Source: Streptomyces resistomycificus | Lineage (GTDB): Bacteria > Actinomycetota > Actinomycetes > Streptomycetales > Streptomycetaceae | Assembly: GCF_001514265.1 (NCBI RefSeq) | Contig: NZ_KQ948990.1 | Coordinates: forward strand, 62,001-126,000 | DNA length: 64,000 nucleotides | Reading direction: 5' to 3' | Part shown: positions 31,433-40,088 of the stretch, piece after piece | Numbering within the stretch: position 1 is the first letter of the stretch | How the letters are laid out: every line of letters begins with the position of its first letter | Made by a program: the position numbers and the translations under genes | Notes under the pieces: generated by a model | Told to the model about the DNA's origin: nothing | What the model saw: the letters and a program-made list of their open reading frames with translations, nothing else | Database searches by the model: none

Positions 31433-32794
31433 CTACAGCACCGGCAGGTTCTTCCGCAGCTCGAAGGCCGTGACCTCGCTGCGGTACTCCTCCCACTCCT
31501 GGCGCTTGTTGCGCAGGAAGAAGTCGAACACGTGCTCGCCGAGGGTCTCGGCGACGAGGTCGCTGCGTTCCATCAGCGTGAGCGCCTCGCCCAGGTTCTG
31601 CGGGAGGGGCTCGATGCCCATCGCGCGGCGTTCGGCGTCGGAGAGGGCCCAGACGTCGTCCTCGGCGCCCGGCGGGAGCTCGTAGCCCTCCTCGACGCCC
31701 TTGAGGCCGGCGGCCAGGAGCATGGCGTACGCGAGGTACGGGTTGGCACCGGAGTCGATGGAGCGGACCTCGATGCGGGCGGAGCCGGTCTTGCCGGGCT
31801 TGTACATCGGCACGCGGACCAGGGCGGAGCGGTTGTTGTGGCCCCAGCAGATGTACGAGGGGGCCTCGCCGCCGGCGCCTGCGGTGCGCTCGGAGCCGCC
31901 CCAGATGCGCTTGTAGGAGTTGACCCACTGGTTGGTGACCGCGGCGATCTCGGCGGCGTGCTTGAGCAGGCCCGCGATGAAGGAGCGGCCGACCTTGGAG
32001 AGCTGGTACTCCGCGCCCGACTCGTAGAAGGCGTTGCGGTCGCCCTCGAAGAGGGAGAGGTGCGTGTGCATGCCGCTGCCGGGGTGCTCGGAGAACGGCT
32101 TGGGCATGAAGGTCGCCTGGACGCCCTGCTCCAGCGCGACCTGCTTCATGACCAGGCGGAACGTCATGATGTTGTCGGCCGTGGAGAGCGCGTCGGCGTA
32201 GCGCAGGTCGATCTCCTGCTGGCCGGGGGCGCCCTCGTGGTGGGAGAACTCGACCGAGATGCCCATCGACTCCAGCATGGTGATCGCCTGGCGGCGGAAG
32301 TCCATGCCGATGTTCTGCGGGGTGTGGTCGAAGTACCCGGAGTTGTCGGCCGGGGTCGGCCGGGAGCCGTCGAGAGGCTTGTCCTTCAGCAGGAAGAACT
32401 CGATCTCCGGGTGGGTGTAGAACGTGAAGCCCAGGTCGGAGGTGCGGGCCAGGGCGCGCTTGAGGACGTAGCGCGGGTCCGCGAAGGACGGGGAACCGTC
32501 CGGCATGAGGATGTCGCAGAACATCCGGGCGGTGCCGGGGGCCTCCGCGCGCCACGGCAGGACCTGGAAGGTCGAGGGGTCCGGCTTGGCGATCATGTCG
32601 GACTCGTAGACCCGGGCGAAGCCCTCGATCGCGGAGCCGTCGAATCCGATGCCCTCGTCGAAGGCCTGCTCCAGCTCGGCCGGGGCCACCGCGACGGACT
32701 TGAGGAAGCCCAGCACGTCCGTGAACCACAGGCGTACGAACCGGATGTCGCGCTCCTCCAATGTACGGAGCACGAACTCCTGCTGCTTGTCCAT
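31433..32794 (-). CDS. glnA2: Type I glutamine synthetase-like enzyme GlnA2
   Basis: This 453-residue enzyme of the glutamine synthetase superfamily opens MDKQQEFVLRTLEERDIRFV, as in mycobacterial GlnA2. It shows the metal and ATP segments EIEFFLL, HHEGAPGQQEIDLRYADAL, MPKPFSEHPGSGMHTHLSLF, and RIEVRSIDSGANPYLAYA. The adenylylated Tyr of beta-type GS (NLYDLP) is replaced here by DVWALS. It should therefore not be a GlnE target. Reports on S. coelicolor GlnA2 link it to polyamine glutamylation rather than ammonium assimilation. ATG 32794 was chosen over 32809 because of the family N-terminus and a GGGGAAG site. It stands alone, divergent from the DUF3105 gene. Confidence 0.92.
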   Translation of the reverse strand: MDKQQEFVLRTLEERDIRFVRLWFTDVLGFLKSVAVAPAELEQAFDEGIGFDGSAIEGFARVYESDMIAKPDPSTFQVLPWRAEAPGTARMFCDILMPDGSPSFADPRYVLKRALARTSDLGFTFYTHPEIEFFLLKDKPLDGSRPTPADNSGYFDHTPQNIGMDFRRQAITMLESMGISVEFSHHEGAPGQQEIDLRYADALSTADNIMTFRLVMKQVALEQGVQATFMPKPFSEHPGSGMHTHLSLFEGDRNAFYESGAEYQLSKVGRSFIAGLLKHAAEIAAVTNQWVNSYKRIWGGSERTAGAGGEAPSYICWGHNNRSALVRVPMYKPGKTGSARIEVRSIDSGANPYLAYAMLLAAGLKGVEEGYELPPGAEDDVWALSDAERRAMGIEPLPQNLGEALTLMERSDLVAETLGEHVFDFFLRNKRQEWEEYRSEVTAFELRKNLPVL

Positions 32795-33118
32795 CTTCCG
32801 CTTCCCCATCCTTGCTGGTCAGGCCGCCTGTCTCCCGTACTGCAGGAGGCGGTCGGGCACCTGAGCATCCCACCACAACACCATTTCGTGCGTGTTGCGC
32901 ACCTTGATCGTCCGACCGACCTCGCGGTGAACGCCTCGGGTACGGCAGGTGCACGCTCTGCCGCCCATCTTGCCTGCTCGGACCGACATCCGTAATGCCG
33001 GGAGCCTGGCGGGTACCCGATCTTCGGCCATTCCTGTGCCCTGTCCACGACAGTTTCCTCCTCCCCCACTACGATCAGCGGACCCGAGCAGCCCCTTTTC
33101 CCCAGAAGGACACACCCC
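32795..33118. other. 324-base intergenic region between glnA2 and the DUF3105 gene
   Basis: The region lies between divergent genes and must hold both promoters. It is GC-rich with a few AT-richer spots (cccaccacaacaccatttcg near 32870 and ctacgatcag near 33070). I see no convincing gene, hairpin, riboswitch or clear GlnR/PhoP-type repeat. Open frames here are Arg/Pro-rich and lack ribosome sites. Confidence 0.5.
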
Positions 33119-33778
33119 ATGGGATCCGCGAAGACCAGCAACAGAGACCGCAAGGCCCGGATAGAGGAGATGCGGCGGGCCGAGGCCTCGCGTGAGCGCC
33201 GCAACCGGCTGCTCACCATCGCCGCGAGCGTGGTGGTCGTCGCCGGTCTCGTCGTCGGCGGTGTGGTCCTGGTCCAGTCGCAGTCCGACGACGACAGCAC
33301 CGCGGCCGACGCGAAGACGACGGGGAGCTTCGTCACGGGCGCGGACGGGGTGAAGACCTGGAAGGGCAAGCTGAGCCAGACCCACGTCACCAAGACCGTG
33401 AAGTACCCGACGGAGCCTCCGGTCGGCGGCGACCACGACCGGGCCTGGATGAACTGCAACGGTGACGTCTACACCAAGGCGCTCAACAACATGAACGCGG
33501 TGCACTCCCTGGAGCACGGCGCGGTCTGGGTGACGTACACCGACAAGGCCGCGAAGGCGGACGTCGAGGCGCTGGCGGCGAAGGTGAAGGCGACGCCGTA
33601 CACGCTGATGAGCCCGGACGACAAGCAGGCCGATCCGATCATGCTCACCGCGTGGGGGCACCAGCGCACGGTGACCGGTGCCGACGACCCGAACGTCGCC
33701 AAGTTCCTCGAGAAGTTCGTGCAGGGCGAGCAGACGCCCGAGAAGGGCGCGGCGTGCACGGGCGGTCTGTCCCAGTGA
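33119..33778 (+). CDS. DUF3105 membrane-anchored protein
   Basis: This 219-residue protein has a charged cytoplasmic N-terminus (KTSNRDRKARIEEMRRAEAS) and one membrane helix (LLTIAASVVVVAGLVVGGVV, about residues 33-52). The exported domain contains YPTEPPVGGDHDRAWMNCNG and MNAVHSLEHGAVWVTY, the hallmarks of DUF3105, with conserved His, Cys and Asp. The biochemical role is unknown. The His-rich pattern suggests metal binding. Its stop codon overlaps the GTG start of the following DUF305 gene (GTGA), so the two proteins are translationally coupled and likely act together at the membrane. Confidence 0.9.
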   Translation: MGSAKTSNRDRKARIEEMRRAEASRERRNRLLTIAASVVVVAGLVVGGVVLVQSQSDDDSTAADAKTTGSFVTGADGVKTWKGKLSQTHVTKTVKYPTEPPVGGDHDRAWMNCNGDVYTKALNNMNAVHSLEHGAVWVTYTDKAAKADVEALAAKVKATPYTLMSPDDKQADPIMLTAWGHQRTVTGADDPNVAKFLEKFVQGEQTPEKGAACTGGLSQ

Positions 33779-34392
33779 GGTTCGCCGGAGTGGCCGTCGC
33801 CGTGGCCGGGGTACTGGTCGCGGCGGGGGCCATCACCTACTCCGTCGCCGAGGACGGCGGTTCGGGCACGGTTCCCGCCGCCGACTCCGCGGACGCCGGG
33901 TTCGCGCGGGACATGGCGGTGCACCACCAGCAGGCCGTCGAGATGTCGTACATCGTCCGCGACCGCACCGGCGACGAGGAGGTGCGGCGGCTCGCGTACG
34001 ACATCGCGCAGACGCAGGCCAACCAGCGCGGCATGCTGCTGGGCTGGCTGGACCTGTGGGGTCTGCCGAAGGTGTCCGCCGACTCGCCGATGACCTGGAT
34101 GGGCATGGGCGCGATGCCGGCCGGCAAGGACGGGGCGCTGATGCCCGGCATGGCGACCGACACCGAGCTGAAGAAGCTCGGCACGCTGAACGGCAAGCAG
34201 GCCGAGATCTTCTTCCTCCAGCTGATGACGGACCATCACAAGGGCGGCATCCACATGGCCGAGGCCTGCGTGGAGCGGTGCGACGTCGGCGTGGAGAAGC
34301 AGCTGGCGCAGGGCATGGTTCAGGGTCAGGAGTCGGAGATCCAGCTGATGGCGGACATGCTGAAGGAGCGGGGCGGCAAGGCGCGCCCCTAG
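33775..34392 (+). CDS. DUF305 exported protein
   Basis: This 205-residue protein has an N-terminal signal/anchor (RFAGVAVAVAGVLVAAGAIT). The DUF305 domain follows, with the repeated His-Met motifs DMAVHHQQAVEMSYIVRD and LQLMTDHHKGGIHMAEACVE. These HHxxAxxM/HHxxxxxM pairs are four-helix-bundle metal ligands, often tied to copper or iron handling. It starts at a GTG that overlaps the DUF3105 stop, a sign of coupling. It may be exported and membrane-bound. A DUF305 partner next to a DUF3105 gene is a recurring actinobacterial pair by recollection, but its task is not established. Confidence 0.9.
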   Translation: MRFAGVAVAVAGVLVAAGAITYSVAEDGGSGTVPAADSADAGFARDMAVHHQQAVEMSYIVRDRTGDEEVRRLAYDIAQTQANQRGMLLGWLDLWGLPKVSADSPMTWMGMGAMPAGKDGALMPGMATDTELKKLGTLNGKQAEIFFLQLMTDHHKGGIHMAEACVERCDVGVEKQLAQGMVQGQESEIQLMADMLKERGGKARP

Positions 34393-34457
34393 CGCGTCAA
34401 CCCTCAAATGGCCTTGTCATTAGGTTAATTGGGACCCTCTTGAGACGTGCATTCCCC

Positions 34458-34479
34458 TGGCATGAACGGTTCATCGCCA
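34458..34479. promoter_or_regulatory. Palindrome before the sedolisin gene
   Basis: The core atgaac-g-gttcat (34462-34474) is a perfect palindrome, flanked by tggc on the left and cgcca on the right, 52-73 bases before the protease ATG. The left half, TGGCATGAAC, is one base off the AdpA consensus TGGCSNGWWY. AdpA controls many Streptomyces proteases, so an AdpA or dimeric-regulator site is a reasonable guess only. Confidence 0.45.
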
Positions 34480-34530
34480 GAGTGGCCACCGTCGAGTGAT
34501 CCACTCGCGACGAACCGCACAGGGGGTTCC

Positions 34531-36471
34531 ATGAGATCCAACCGCGCCAAGGTGCGCGCCGGGGTGAGCATGGCGGCGACACTGCCGATGCTCGCGGGCG
34601 CGCTGGCGCTCGGCATACCCGCGGCGCACGCCGCGGACAACCCGGGCCGGGACACGCTGGCAGGGACCAAACCCGCGTGGGCCACGACCAAGGCCGACAA
34701 GGGCGCCACGTCCGACAACTCCGGGGTGTCCGCCCGGGTCTATCTGGCCGGCCGGAACGCGACCGCCCTCGCCGCGTACGCGAAGGCCGTGTCCGACCCG
34801 TCCTCCGCCTCCTACGGCAAGTACCTGACGGCCCGGCAGGCCGAGGACCGCTTCGGCGCGACCGAGGCCCAGGTGGCGGCGGTCAGGTCCTGGCTGACGT
34901 CGGCCGGTCTGAAGGTCACGGGCGTGACGCGGCACTACGTCTCCGTCTCCGGTGACGTGTCCGCCGCCGAGAAGGCCTTCGGCACGCAGCTGCACAACTA
35001 CGCCAAGGGCTCCAGGACCTACCGCGCGCCCACGAAGTCGGCCTCCGTGCCGGACGCTCTGAACGGCGCCGTCCTGACCGTCACCGGCCTGGACAACGCC
35101 CCGCACAAGGCGACCCACAGCGACACGCTGCCGCCGCCGGACGCGGTGTTCAAGAACGCCGGCCCGTTCTCCTCGTACTACGGCTCCAAGGTGGCGACCA
35201 CGCTGCCGGACGCGTACGGCGGCAAGATCCCGTACGCCGTCAAGGGTTACACCGGCAAGCAGTTGCGGGCCGCCTACGGCGCGGGCTCGTACACCGGCAA
35301 GGGGGTCCGCGTCGCCATCACCGACGCTTACGCCTCCCCGACCATCGCCTACGACGCGGCCACCTACGCGAAGAAGCACGGCGACGCGGCCTATCCCACC
35401 GGGCGGCTGCGCCAGGTCCTGCCCGACGGCTACACCCACGCCGACGAGTGCGGGGCGTCCGGCTGGTACGGCGAGGAGACCCTCGACGTCGAGGCCGTGC
35501 ACGCGGTGGCCCCCGCCGCGGACATCACGTACGTCGGCGGCGCCTCCTGCTACGACGACGACCTGCTCGACTCGCTCAGCAAGGTCGTCGACCAGCACCT
35601 GGCGGACGTCGTCTCCAACTCTTGGGGCAGCATCGAGACGGCCCAGACGCCGGACCTCGCGGCCGCCTACGACCAGGTCTTCCAGTTCGGCGCGGTCGAG
35701 GGCATCGGCTTCTACTTCTCCTCCGGCGACAACGGCGACGAGGTCGCCAACACCGGTACGAAGCAGGTCGACACCCCGGCCAACTCGGCGTGGGTGACGG
35801 CGGTCGGCGGCACCTCGCTGGCGGTCGGCAAGGGCGACAAGTACCTGTGGGAGACCGGCTGGGGCACCGAGAAGGCCTCGCTGTCGGCCGACGGCAAGAG
35901 CTGGACGGACTTCCCGGGCGCGTTCACCTCGGGCGCGGGCGGCGGCACCAGCAAGACGGTCGCCGAGCCCTTCTACCAGAAGGGTGTCGTCCCGAACGCG
36001 CTGGCCACGGCCAACAGCGCCACCGGCAACCGCGTGGTCCCGGACATCTCCGCGATCGCCGACCCGAACACCGGTTTCCTGGTCGGTCAGACGCAGACCT
36101 TCCCGGACGGCTCGCAGCAGTACAGCGAGTACCGCATCGGCGGCACCTCGCTGGCCTCGCCGGTGATCGCCGCCGTCCAGGCACTCGCCCAGCAGGCGGG
36201 CGGCGGCAAGGCGATCGGCTTCGCCAACCCGTCGATCTACGCGAGGTACGGCACGAAGGCGTACCACGACGTCACGGACAACCCCACGGGCTCCGGCCTG
36301 GCGGTGGCCCGCGTCGACTACGCCAACAGCCTCGACGCGTCCGAGGGGCTGCTCACCTCCGTGCGCACCCTGGGCGCGGACAGCTCGCTCAAGGCCGTGA
36401 AGGGCTACGACGACGTGACCGGCGTGGGTACGCCCGCGGGCGGTTACGTGGAGTCGTACCGCCGCCGCTGA
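34531..36471 (+). CDS. Secreted sedolisin-type (S53) serine-carboxyl protease
   Basis: This 646-residue exported protease has a signal peptide ending near AAHAADNP. A pro-kumamolisin activation domain follows to about residue 200 (SASYGKYLTARQAEDRFGAT). The peptidase S53 catalytic domain then has Glu/Asp in EETLDVEAVHAVAP, the oxyanion Asp region (NSWG...YFSSGDNGDE) and the catalytic Ser in IGGTSLASPV. A calcium-site tail follows (HDVTDNPTGSG). Sedolisins act best at acid pH and are autoprocessed. The length fits the family. The start has AGGGGG 4 bases upstream. A palindrome precedes the gene and a strong terminator follows. Confidence 0.94.
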   Translation: MRSNRAKVRAGVSMAATLPMLAGALALGIPAAHAADNPGRDTLAGTKPAWATTKADKGATSDNSGVSARVYLAGRNATALAAYAKAVSDPSSASYGKYLTARQAEDRFGATEAQVAAVRSWLTSAGLKVTGVTRHYVSVSGDVSAAEKAFGTQLHNYAKGSRTYRAPTKSASVPDALNGAVLTVTGLDNAPHKATHSDTLPPPDAVFKNAGPFSSYYGSKVATTLPDAYGGKIPYAVKGYTGKQLRAAYGAGSYTGKGVRVAITDAYASPTIAYDAATYAKKHGDAAYPTGRLRQVLPDGYTHADECGASGWYGEETLDVEAVHAVAPAADITYVGGASCYDDDLLDSLSKVVDQHLADVVSNSWGSIETAQTPDLAAAYDQVFQFGAVEGIGFYFSSGDNGDEVANTGTKQVDTPANSAWVTAVGGTSLAVGKGDKYLWETGWGTEKASLSADGKSWTDFPGAFTSGAGGGTSKTVAEPFYQKGVVPNALATANSATGNRVVPDISAIADPNTGFLVGQTQTFPDGSQQYSEYRIGGTSLASPVIAAVQALAQQAGGGKAIGFANPSIYARYGTKAYHDVTDNPTGSGLAVARVDYANSLDASEGLLTSVRTLGADSSLKAVKGYDDVTGVGTPAGGYVESYRRR

Positions 36472-36641
36472 GCAACCGCAGGACAGCACCGAGCGCCCGC
36501 CTCCCGACGTGGTCCGTCGGGGGGCGGGCGCTCACCTGCGCGGGCCCGTCGCCTCAGCCGTCGCCCGCGGGCGAGCTTGAAGGCGAGGTTGCTCGCCGCG
36601 GCGGCCGTGAAGGCGGCGGCGAGCACGAGCCAGTCACTCAT
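36444..36641 (-). CDS. Doubtful small membrane-peptide ORF
   Basis: A 65-codon frame begins MSDWLVLAAAFTAAAASNLA, a plausible single membrane helix, and AGGGGGG lies 9 bases before the ATG. The rest is Arg/Pro-rich. It also runs straight through the protease terminator hairpin (36491-36533) and overlaps the protease stop by 28 bases. The start may be real with a shorter true product, or the frame may be spurious. Confidence 0.25.
   Translation of the reverse strand: MSDWLVLAAAFTAAAASNLAFKLARGRRLRRRARAGERPPPDGPRREAGARCCPAVAQRRRYDST
36490..36533 (+). terminator. Terminator after the sedolisin gene
   Basis: The arms gagcgcccgcctcccgac and gtcggggggcgggcgctc form an 18-bp stem with one mismatch and a loop of gtggtcc. 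It starts about 20 bases after the protease stop. There is no clear U-tract, which is usual for Streptomyces terminators. Confidence 0.75.
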
Positions 36642-36775
36642 GGATCAGGTCCCCCCTGGTGCGGTGTTCCGCGCCCAGTCGTAGTGCAGGGGGGAGGGGA
36701 GCCGTCCGGGTTCGACCGGAACGGGGACGGTTTGGGGAGGGTTGTGCTATCGGGCCGGGCGGCACGTCCGAGGGT

Positions 36776-36796
36776 CCAGGGGGCAAAGCCCCCTGG
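36776..36796 (-). terminator. Hairpin downstream of the MFS gene
   Basis: The arms ccaggggg and ccccctgg enclose a caaag loop, 25 bases beyond the MFS stop on the minus strand. This short GC hairpin type recurs in Streptomyces intergenic DNA and probably terminates the MFS transcript. No U-tract is present. Confidence 0.5.
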
Positions 36797-36820
36797 TACG
36801 GGAGCCGAGGGGCGGCGCCC

Positions 36821-38035
36821 CTACGAGGACCGCACGACCTCCGACGCCTCCGGCAGGTGCGTGGCGACCAACCGCCCGCGAGGGGCGACCGTACGCCGGT
36901 CCACGCCCGCGGCCACCCCGGCGACTCCGAGGCCGAGCACGGCCAGCACCGCACCCGCCACCGCCGGCGACGTCACGCCGAAGCCCGCGGCGAGGGCGAG
37001 CCCGCCGATCCACGCGCCCCCGGCGTTCGCCAGGTTGAACGCCGCCTGGTTGGCGGAGGACGCCAGCGACGGCGCGGCCGACGCCTTCTCCATCACCATC
37101 AGCTGAAGCGGCGACCCGGTGACGAACGCCGCCATACCGAGCAGCACGACCGCGAGTCCGGCACTCCACCCGGCGTTCATGAGCACCGGGAAGAGGGCCA
37201 GTACGGCCACCAGGGAGACCAGGCCCCCGAACAGCGTGCCCCGCAGGGAGTGGTCGGCGAGGCGCCCGCCCAGCAGGTTGCCCGCGGTCGCGCCGACACC
37301 GAACAGCGCCAGCAGCAGCGTCACGCTGGAGTCGGCGAAACCGGCCGCGTCCGTGAGCATCGGCGTGATGTAGCTGTACGCGGCGAAGAGCGCGCCGAAG
37401 CCCGCGACGGTCGTACCGAGCGCCAGCCAGACCGGCCCGGAGCGCAGCGCGGCGAGCTCGCCGCGGACACCGGCCCGTGGGGCGTGGGCGTCGTCGTGGG
37501 GGATCAGCAGCGCCAGGGCGGCGATGGCCGCGAGGCCGATCGAGGCGACGCCGAGGAAGGTCGCCCGCCAGCCGAAGTGCTGCCCCATGAGCGTGGCGAC
37601 GGGGACGCCCGCGACGTTGGCGACCGTCAGGCCGAGGAACATCAGGGAGACGGAGCGGGCCTTGCGTTCCGGCGCCACCATCGTCGTGGCGACGACTGCT
37701 CCGACGCCGAAGAAGGCGCCGTGCGGGAGGCCGCTCAGGAAGCGGGCCGCCAGGAGCCAGTGGTAGTCGGGGGCGAACGCGGAGAGCGCGTTGCCGGCCA
37801 CGAACAGCACCATCAGGCCGATCAGGACCTTGCGGCGGGACATGCGCGCGGTGACCGCGGCGAGCAGCGGTGCGCCGATGACCACGCCCAGGGCGTACGC
37901 GGAGACCAGGTGACCGGCCTCCGGGATGGAGACGTTCAGGTCGCCCGCGACGTCGGGCAGCAGGCCCATCATCACGAATTCGGTCGTACCGATGCCGAAG
38001 GCGCCCACGGCGAGGGCGAGCAGGGCCAGGGGCAT
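36821..38035 (-). CDS. MFS transporter (AraJ/sugar-efflux type)
   Basis: This 404-residue, 12-helix major-facilitator permease has the first-helix motif AVGAFGIGTTEFVMMGLLPD, typical of the AraJ/YdhP/chloramphenicol-efflux group (TTEF motif). Helix 2-3 carries VVIGAPLLAAVTARMSRRKV. The group exports sugars, arabinose analogues or drugs. The substrate cannot be told. It is encoded singly, with an EEP-phosphodiesterase gene about 100 bases upstream on the same strand. A short hairpin follows it. Confidence 0.9.
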   Translation of the reverse strand: MPLALLALAVGAFGIGTTEFVMMGLLPDVAGDLNVSIPEAGHLVSAYALGVVIGAPLLAAVTARMSRRKVLIGLMVLFVAGNALSAFAPDYHWLLAARFLSGLPHGAFFGVGAVVATTMVAPERKARSVSLMFLGLTVANVAGVPVATLMGQHFGWRATFLGVASIGLAAIAALALLIPHDDAHAPRAGVRGELAALRSGPVWLALGTTVAGFGALFAAYSYITPMLTDAAGFADSSVTLLLALFGVGATAGNLLGGRLADHSLRGTLFGGLVSLVAVLALFPVLMNAGWSAGLAVVLLGMAAFVTGSPLQLMVMEKASAAPSLASSANQAAFNLANAGGAWIGGLALAAGFGVTSPAVAGAVLAVLGLGVAGVAAGVDRRTVAPRGRLVATHLPEASEVVRSS

Positions 38036-38134
38036 GAAAAAACCAGTGCCTTTCGGGGGGAGCGGTGTTCCGTACGAAGCTTATGTTCAACTACGGAACA
38101 AAGGCCCCCGGGCCCGGTATTCCAGCAGGTCCGA

Positions 38135-39190
38135 TCAGGAGGACGTGTCGACACTCACACTCACGCGCGCGGCCACCGGCAGATGGTCGCTGCCGGTCTC
38201 CGGCAGCGTCCAGGAGCTCTCCGGCTCCACGCCCTTCACCATGATCTGGTCGATCCGGGCCATCGGGAACGACGCCGGCCAGCTGAACCCGAAGCCGCTG
38301 CCCGCCGCACCCTGGGTGGAGCGCATCTGGGAGGTGACGGCGTTGAGCGAGCGGTCGTTCATCGTGCCGTTCAGGTCTCCGAGCAGGACGACCCGGGTCA
38401 GCTTCTCGTCGGCGATGGCCTCGCCGAGGGCGTCGGCGCTCTTGTCGCGCTGCCGGGCGGTGAACCCGGCCTCCAGCTTCACCCGCACCGAGGGAAGGTG
38501 GGCGACGTACACCGCGACCTGCCCGGAGGGCGTGGTCACCGTGGCGCGCATGGCGCGCGTCCAGCCCAGCTTGATGTCCACGGGCCTGACGCCGGTGAGC
38601 GGGTACTTGCTCCACAGTCCGACCGTGCCCTGCACCGAGTGGTACCCGTACGTCGACGCCAGCGCCTTCTCGTACGTGGGGACCGCCGAGGTCGTCAGCT
38701 CCTCCAGGGCGATCACGTCCGCGCCGGACGCGGCGACGTCGCGGGCGGTGCCGGCCGGGTCGGGGTTGTCGGCGTTGACGTTGTGCGTGGCCACCGTGAG
38801 GTCGCCGCCGCCTCCGGCCTTGTCGCTCAGGAGGCCGCCGAAGAGATTCAGCCAGACGATCGACGGGAGCAGCACCGCGATCAGGGCGGTGGCGGACTTC
38901 CGCACGAGAGCGAGGACCAGCAGCACGGGCACGGCGAGACCCAGCCAGGGCAGGAAGGTCTCGATGAGACTGCCGAGGTTGCCGACGGCGTTCGGGATGT
39001 GCGCGTGCAGCAGCATGACCAGGGCGACCAGCACCGCGAGCACGGCGACGACGAGACCGCGGCGCCAGACCCGCCGGTCACCGCGCCAGCCGGCGACCAG
39101 GCGGTTCATCAGGCGCCGGAGTCGGGCCCTTCGGTGCTCGGGTCCCGAGCCTCCGTTGTCCGTCTCCGTCATGTACGCCTGCTGCGCCAT
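38135..39190 (-). CDS. Membrane-anchored endonuclease/exonuclease/phosphatase-family protein
   Basis: This 351-residue protein has three N-terminal membrane helices (VVAVLAVLVALVMLLHAHIP, LPWLGLAVPVLLVLALV and ALIAVLLPSIVWLNLFGGLL) and an external EEP-fold domain. That domain shows LTVATHNVNADN, ADVIALEELTTSA (metal Glu), VVLLGDLNGTMND (Asp/Asn pair) and a closing SDHLPVAARV (catalytic Asp-His). The fold hydrolyses phosphodiesters in nucleic acids, inositol phosphates or lipids. The membrane anchor favours extracellular DNA or lipid. The start at 39190 has a weak GAGG site, and ATG 39172 is also possible. It may be co-transcribed with the MFS gene downstream. Confidence 0.88.
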   Translation of the reverse strand: MAQQAYMTETDNGGSGPEHRRARLRRLMNRLVAGWRGDRRVWRRGLVVAVLAVLVALVMLLHAHIPNAVGNLGSLIETFLPWLGLAVPVLLVLALVRKSATALIAVLLPSIVWLNLFGGLLSDKAGGGGDLTVATHNVNADNPDPAGTARDVAASGADVIALEELTTSAVPTYEKALASTYGYHSVQGTVGLWSKYPLTGVRPVDIKLGWTRAMRATVTTPSGQVAVYVAHLPSVRVKLEAGFTARQRDKSADALGEAIADEKLTRVVLLGDLNGTMNDRSLNAVTSQMRSTQGAAGSGFGFSWPASFPMARIDQIMVKGVEPESSWTLPETGSDHLPVAARVSVSVDTSS

Positions 39191-39372
39191 ACCGTCGCCT
39201 CACTGCCTGCCGTGCACACCGTTCGCCCCCCGTGTCCTACGACCCTAGGGGATGTCCGGCCCGGTTCCTGCCGTCCCATGACGGCCGTACGGGCAGAGGA
39301 CGTGCAACCCGGCGCCCCGAGTTCCGACCCCGGCCGGAGAAAGCGCGCTCTGTGACGAAACGCGCACACGCA

Positions 39373-40017
39373 CTACCCGGAGGTCGAACTGACGGGCGGT
39401 GAACTGACGGGCCGTAGCCCTTCCAGCAACGTGTCGACGATCTGTTCCGACAGGCCCGCCGGGAGGTCGGCGTCCGGTCGCATGGTGGTGCGGAAGAGCA
39501 TGGGGCCGACGAACATGTCGTTCATCAACTCGACGTCGACGTCCGTGCGGAGCTCGCCGTTGTCCTGCCCGCGGCGCAGGATCTCCAGCTGCAGCCGACG
39601 GCGCGGCGCGAGGACGGTCGCGTGGTACGCGCTCCAGATCCTCGGGCTGCTCTTCATCTGGACGTGCACGTTGTGCAGCAGGGCCGACGAGCGGGTCATC
39701 ACCCCCCGCCTGCGCAGCTGTTCGAGGAGGGCGACGAGGTCGTCGCGCATCGACGTGCCGGGGAGTTCCGGGTCCGGGGGCTCCGCCGTGCGCACGATGT
39801 CGACGAAGAGTTCCTCCTTGCCGCTCCAGCGGCGGTAGATGGCCGCCTTGCCCACGCCCGCGGTCCGCGCGATGCGCTCGATGGACAGTTCGGCGAGCGG
39901 CACGCCCTCCTCCAGGAGCTTCATCACCCCTTCGACGATGGCGCGTTCCACGGCCTCGCTGCGGGGGCGGCCCTTGGCGGGGCCGGCTCGGTCGGGCCGG
40001 CTGTCGGCAAGGCTCAC
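39373..40017 (-). CDS. TetR-family regulator of the adjacent efflux pump
   Basis: This 214-residue regulator has a TetR helix-turn-helix at about residues 20-70: AIVEGVMKLLEEGVPLAELS, then IERIARTAGVGKAAIYRRWS. The C-terminal domain is of the TetR_C type with LLHNVHVQMKSSPRIWSAYH. It starts at a GTG at 40017. It lies 71 bases downstream of an EmrB-type efflux gene on the same strand, so the two are probably one operon with self-repression. The inverted repeat cgatacg-N9-cgtatcg at 41673-41695, upstream of the efflux gene, is the likely operator. The inducer is presumably a transported drug. Confidence 0.92.
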   Translation of the reverse strand: MSLADSRPDRAGPAKGRPRSEAVERAIVEGVMKLLEEGVPLAELSIERIARTAGVGKAAIYRRWSGKEELFVDIVRTAEPPDPELPGTSMRDDLVALLEQLRRRGVMTRSSALLHNVHVQMKSSPRIWSAYHATVLAPRRRLQLEILRRGQDNGELRTDVDVELMNDMFVGPMLFRTTMRPDADLPAGLSEQIVDTLLEGLRPVSSPPVSSTSG

Positions 40018-40088
40018 GTGTCTTCCGTCCTTTCGGTCGCGGCAGGGGGATTCTCTCCCGGACCCGCCCCCGTTCGTCGCGTGGCGGC

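Noticed and set aside
32795..33118. GlnR box upstream of glnA2.
   Set aside because: No convincing gTnAc-n6-GaAAc pair was found by eye.
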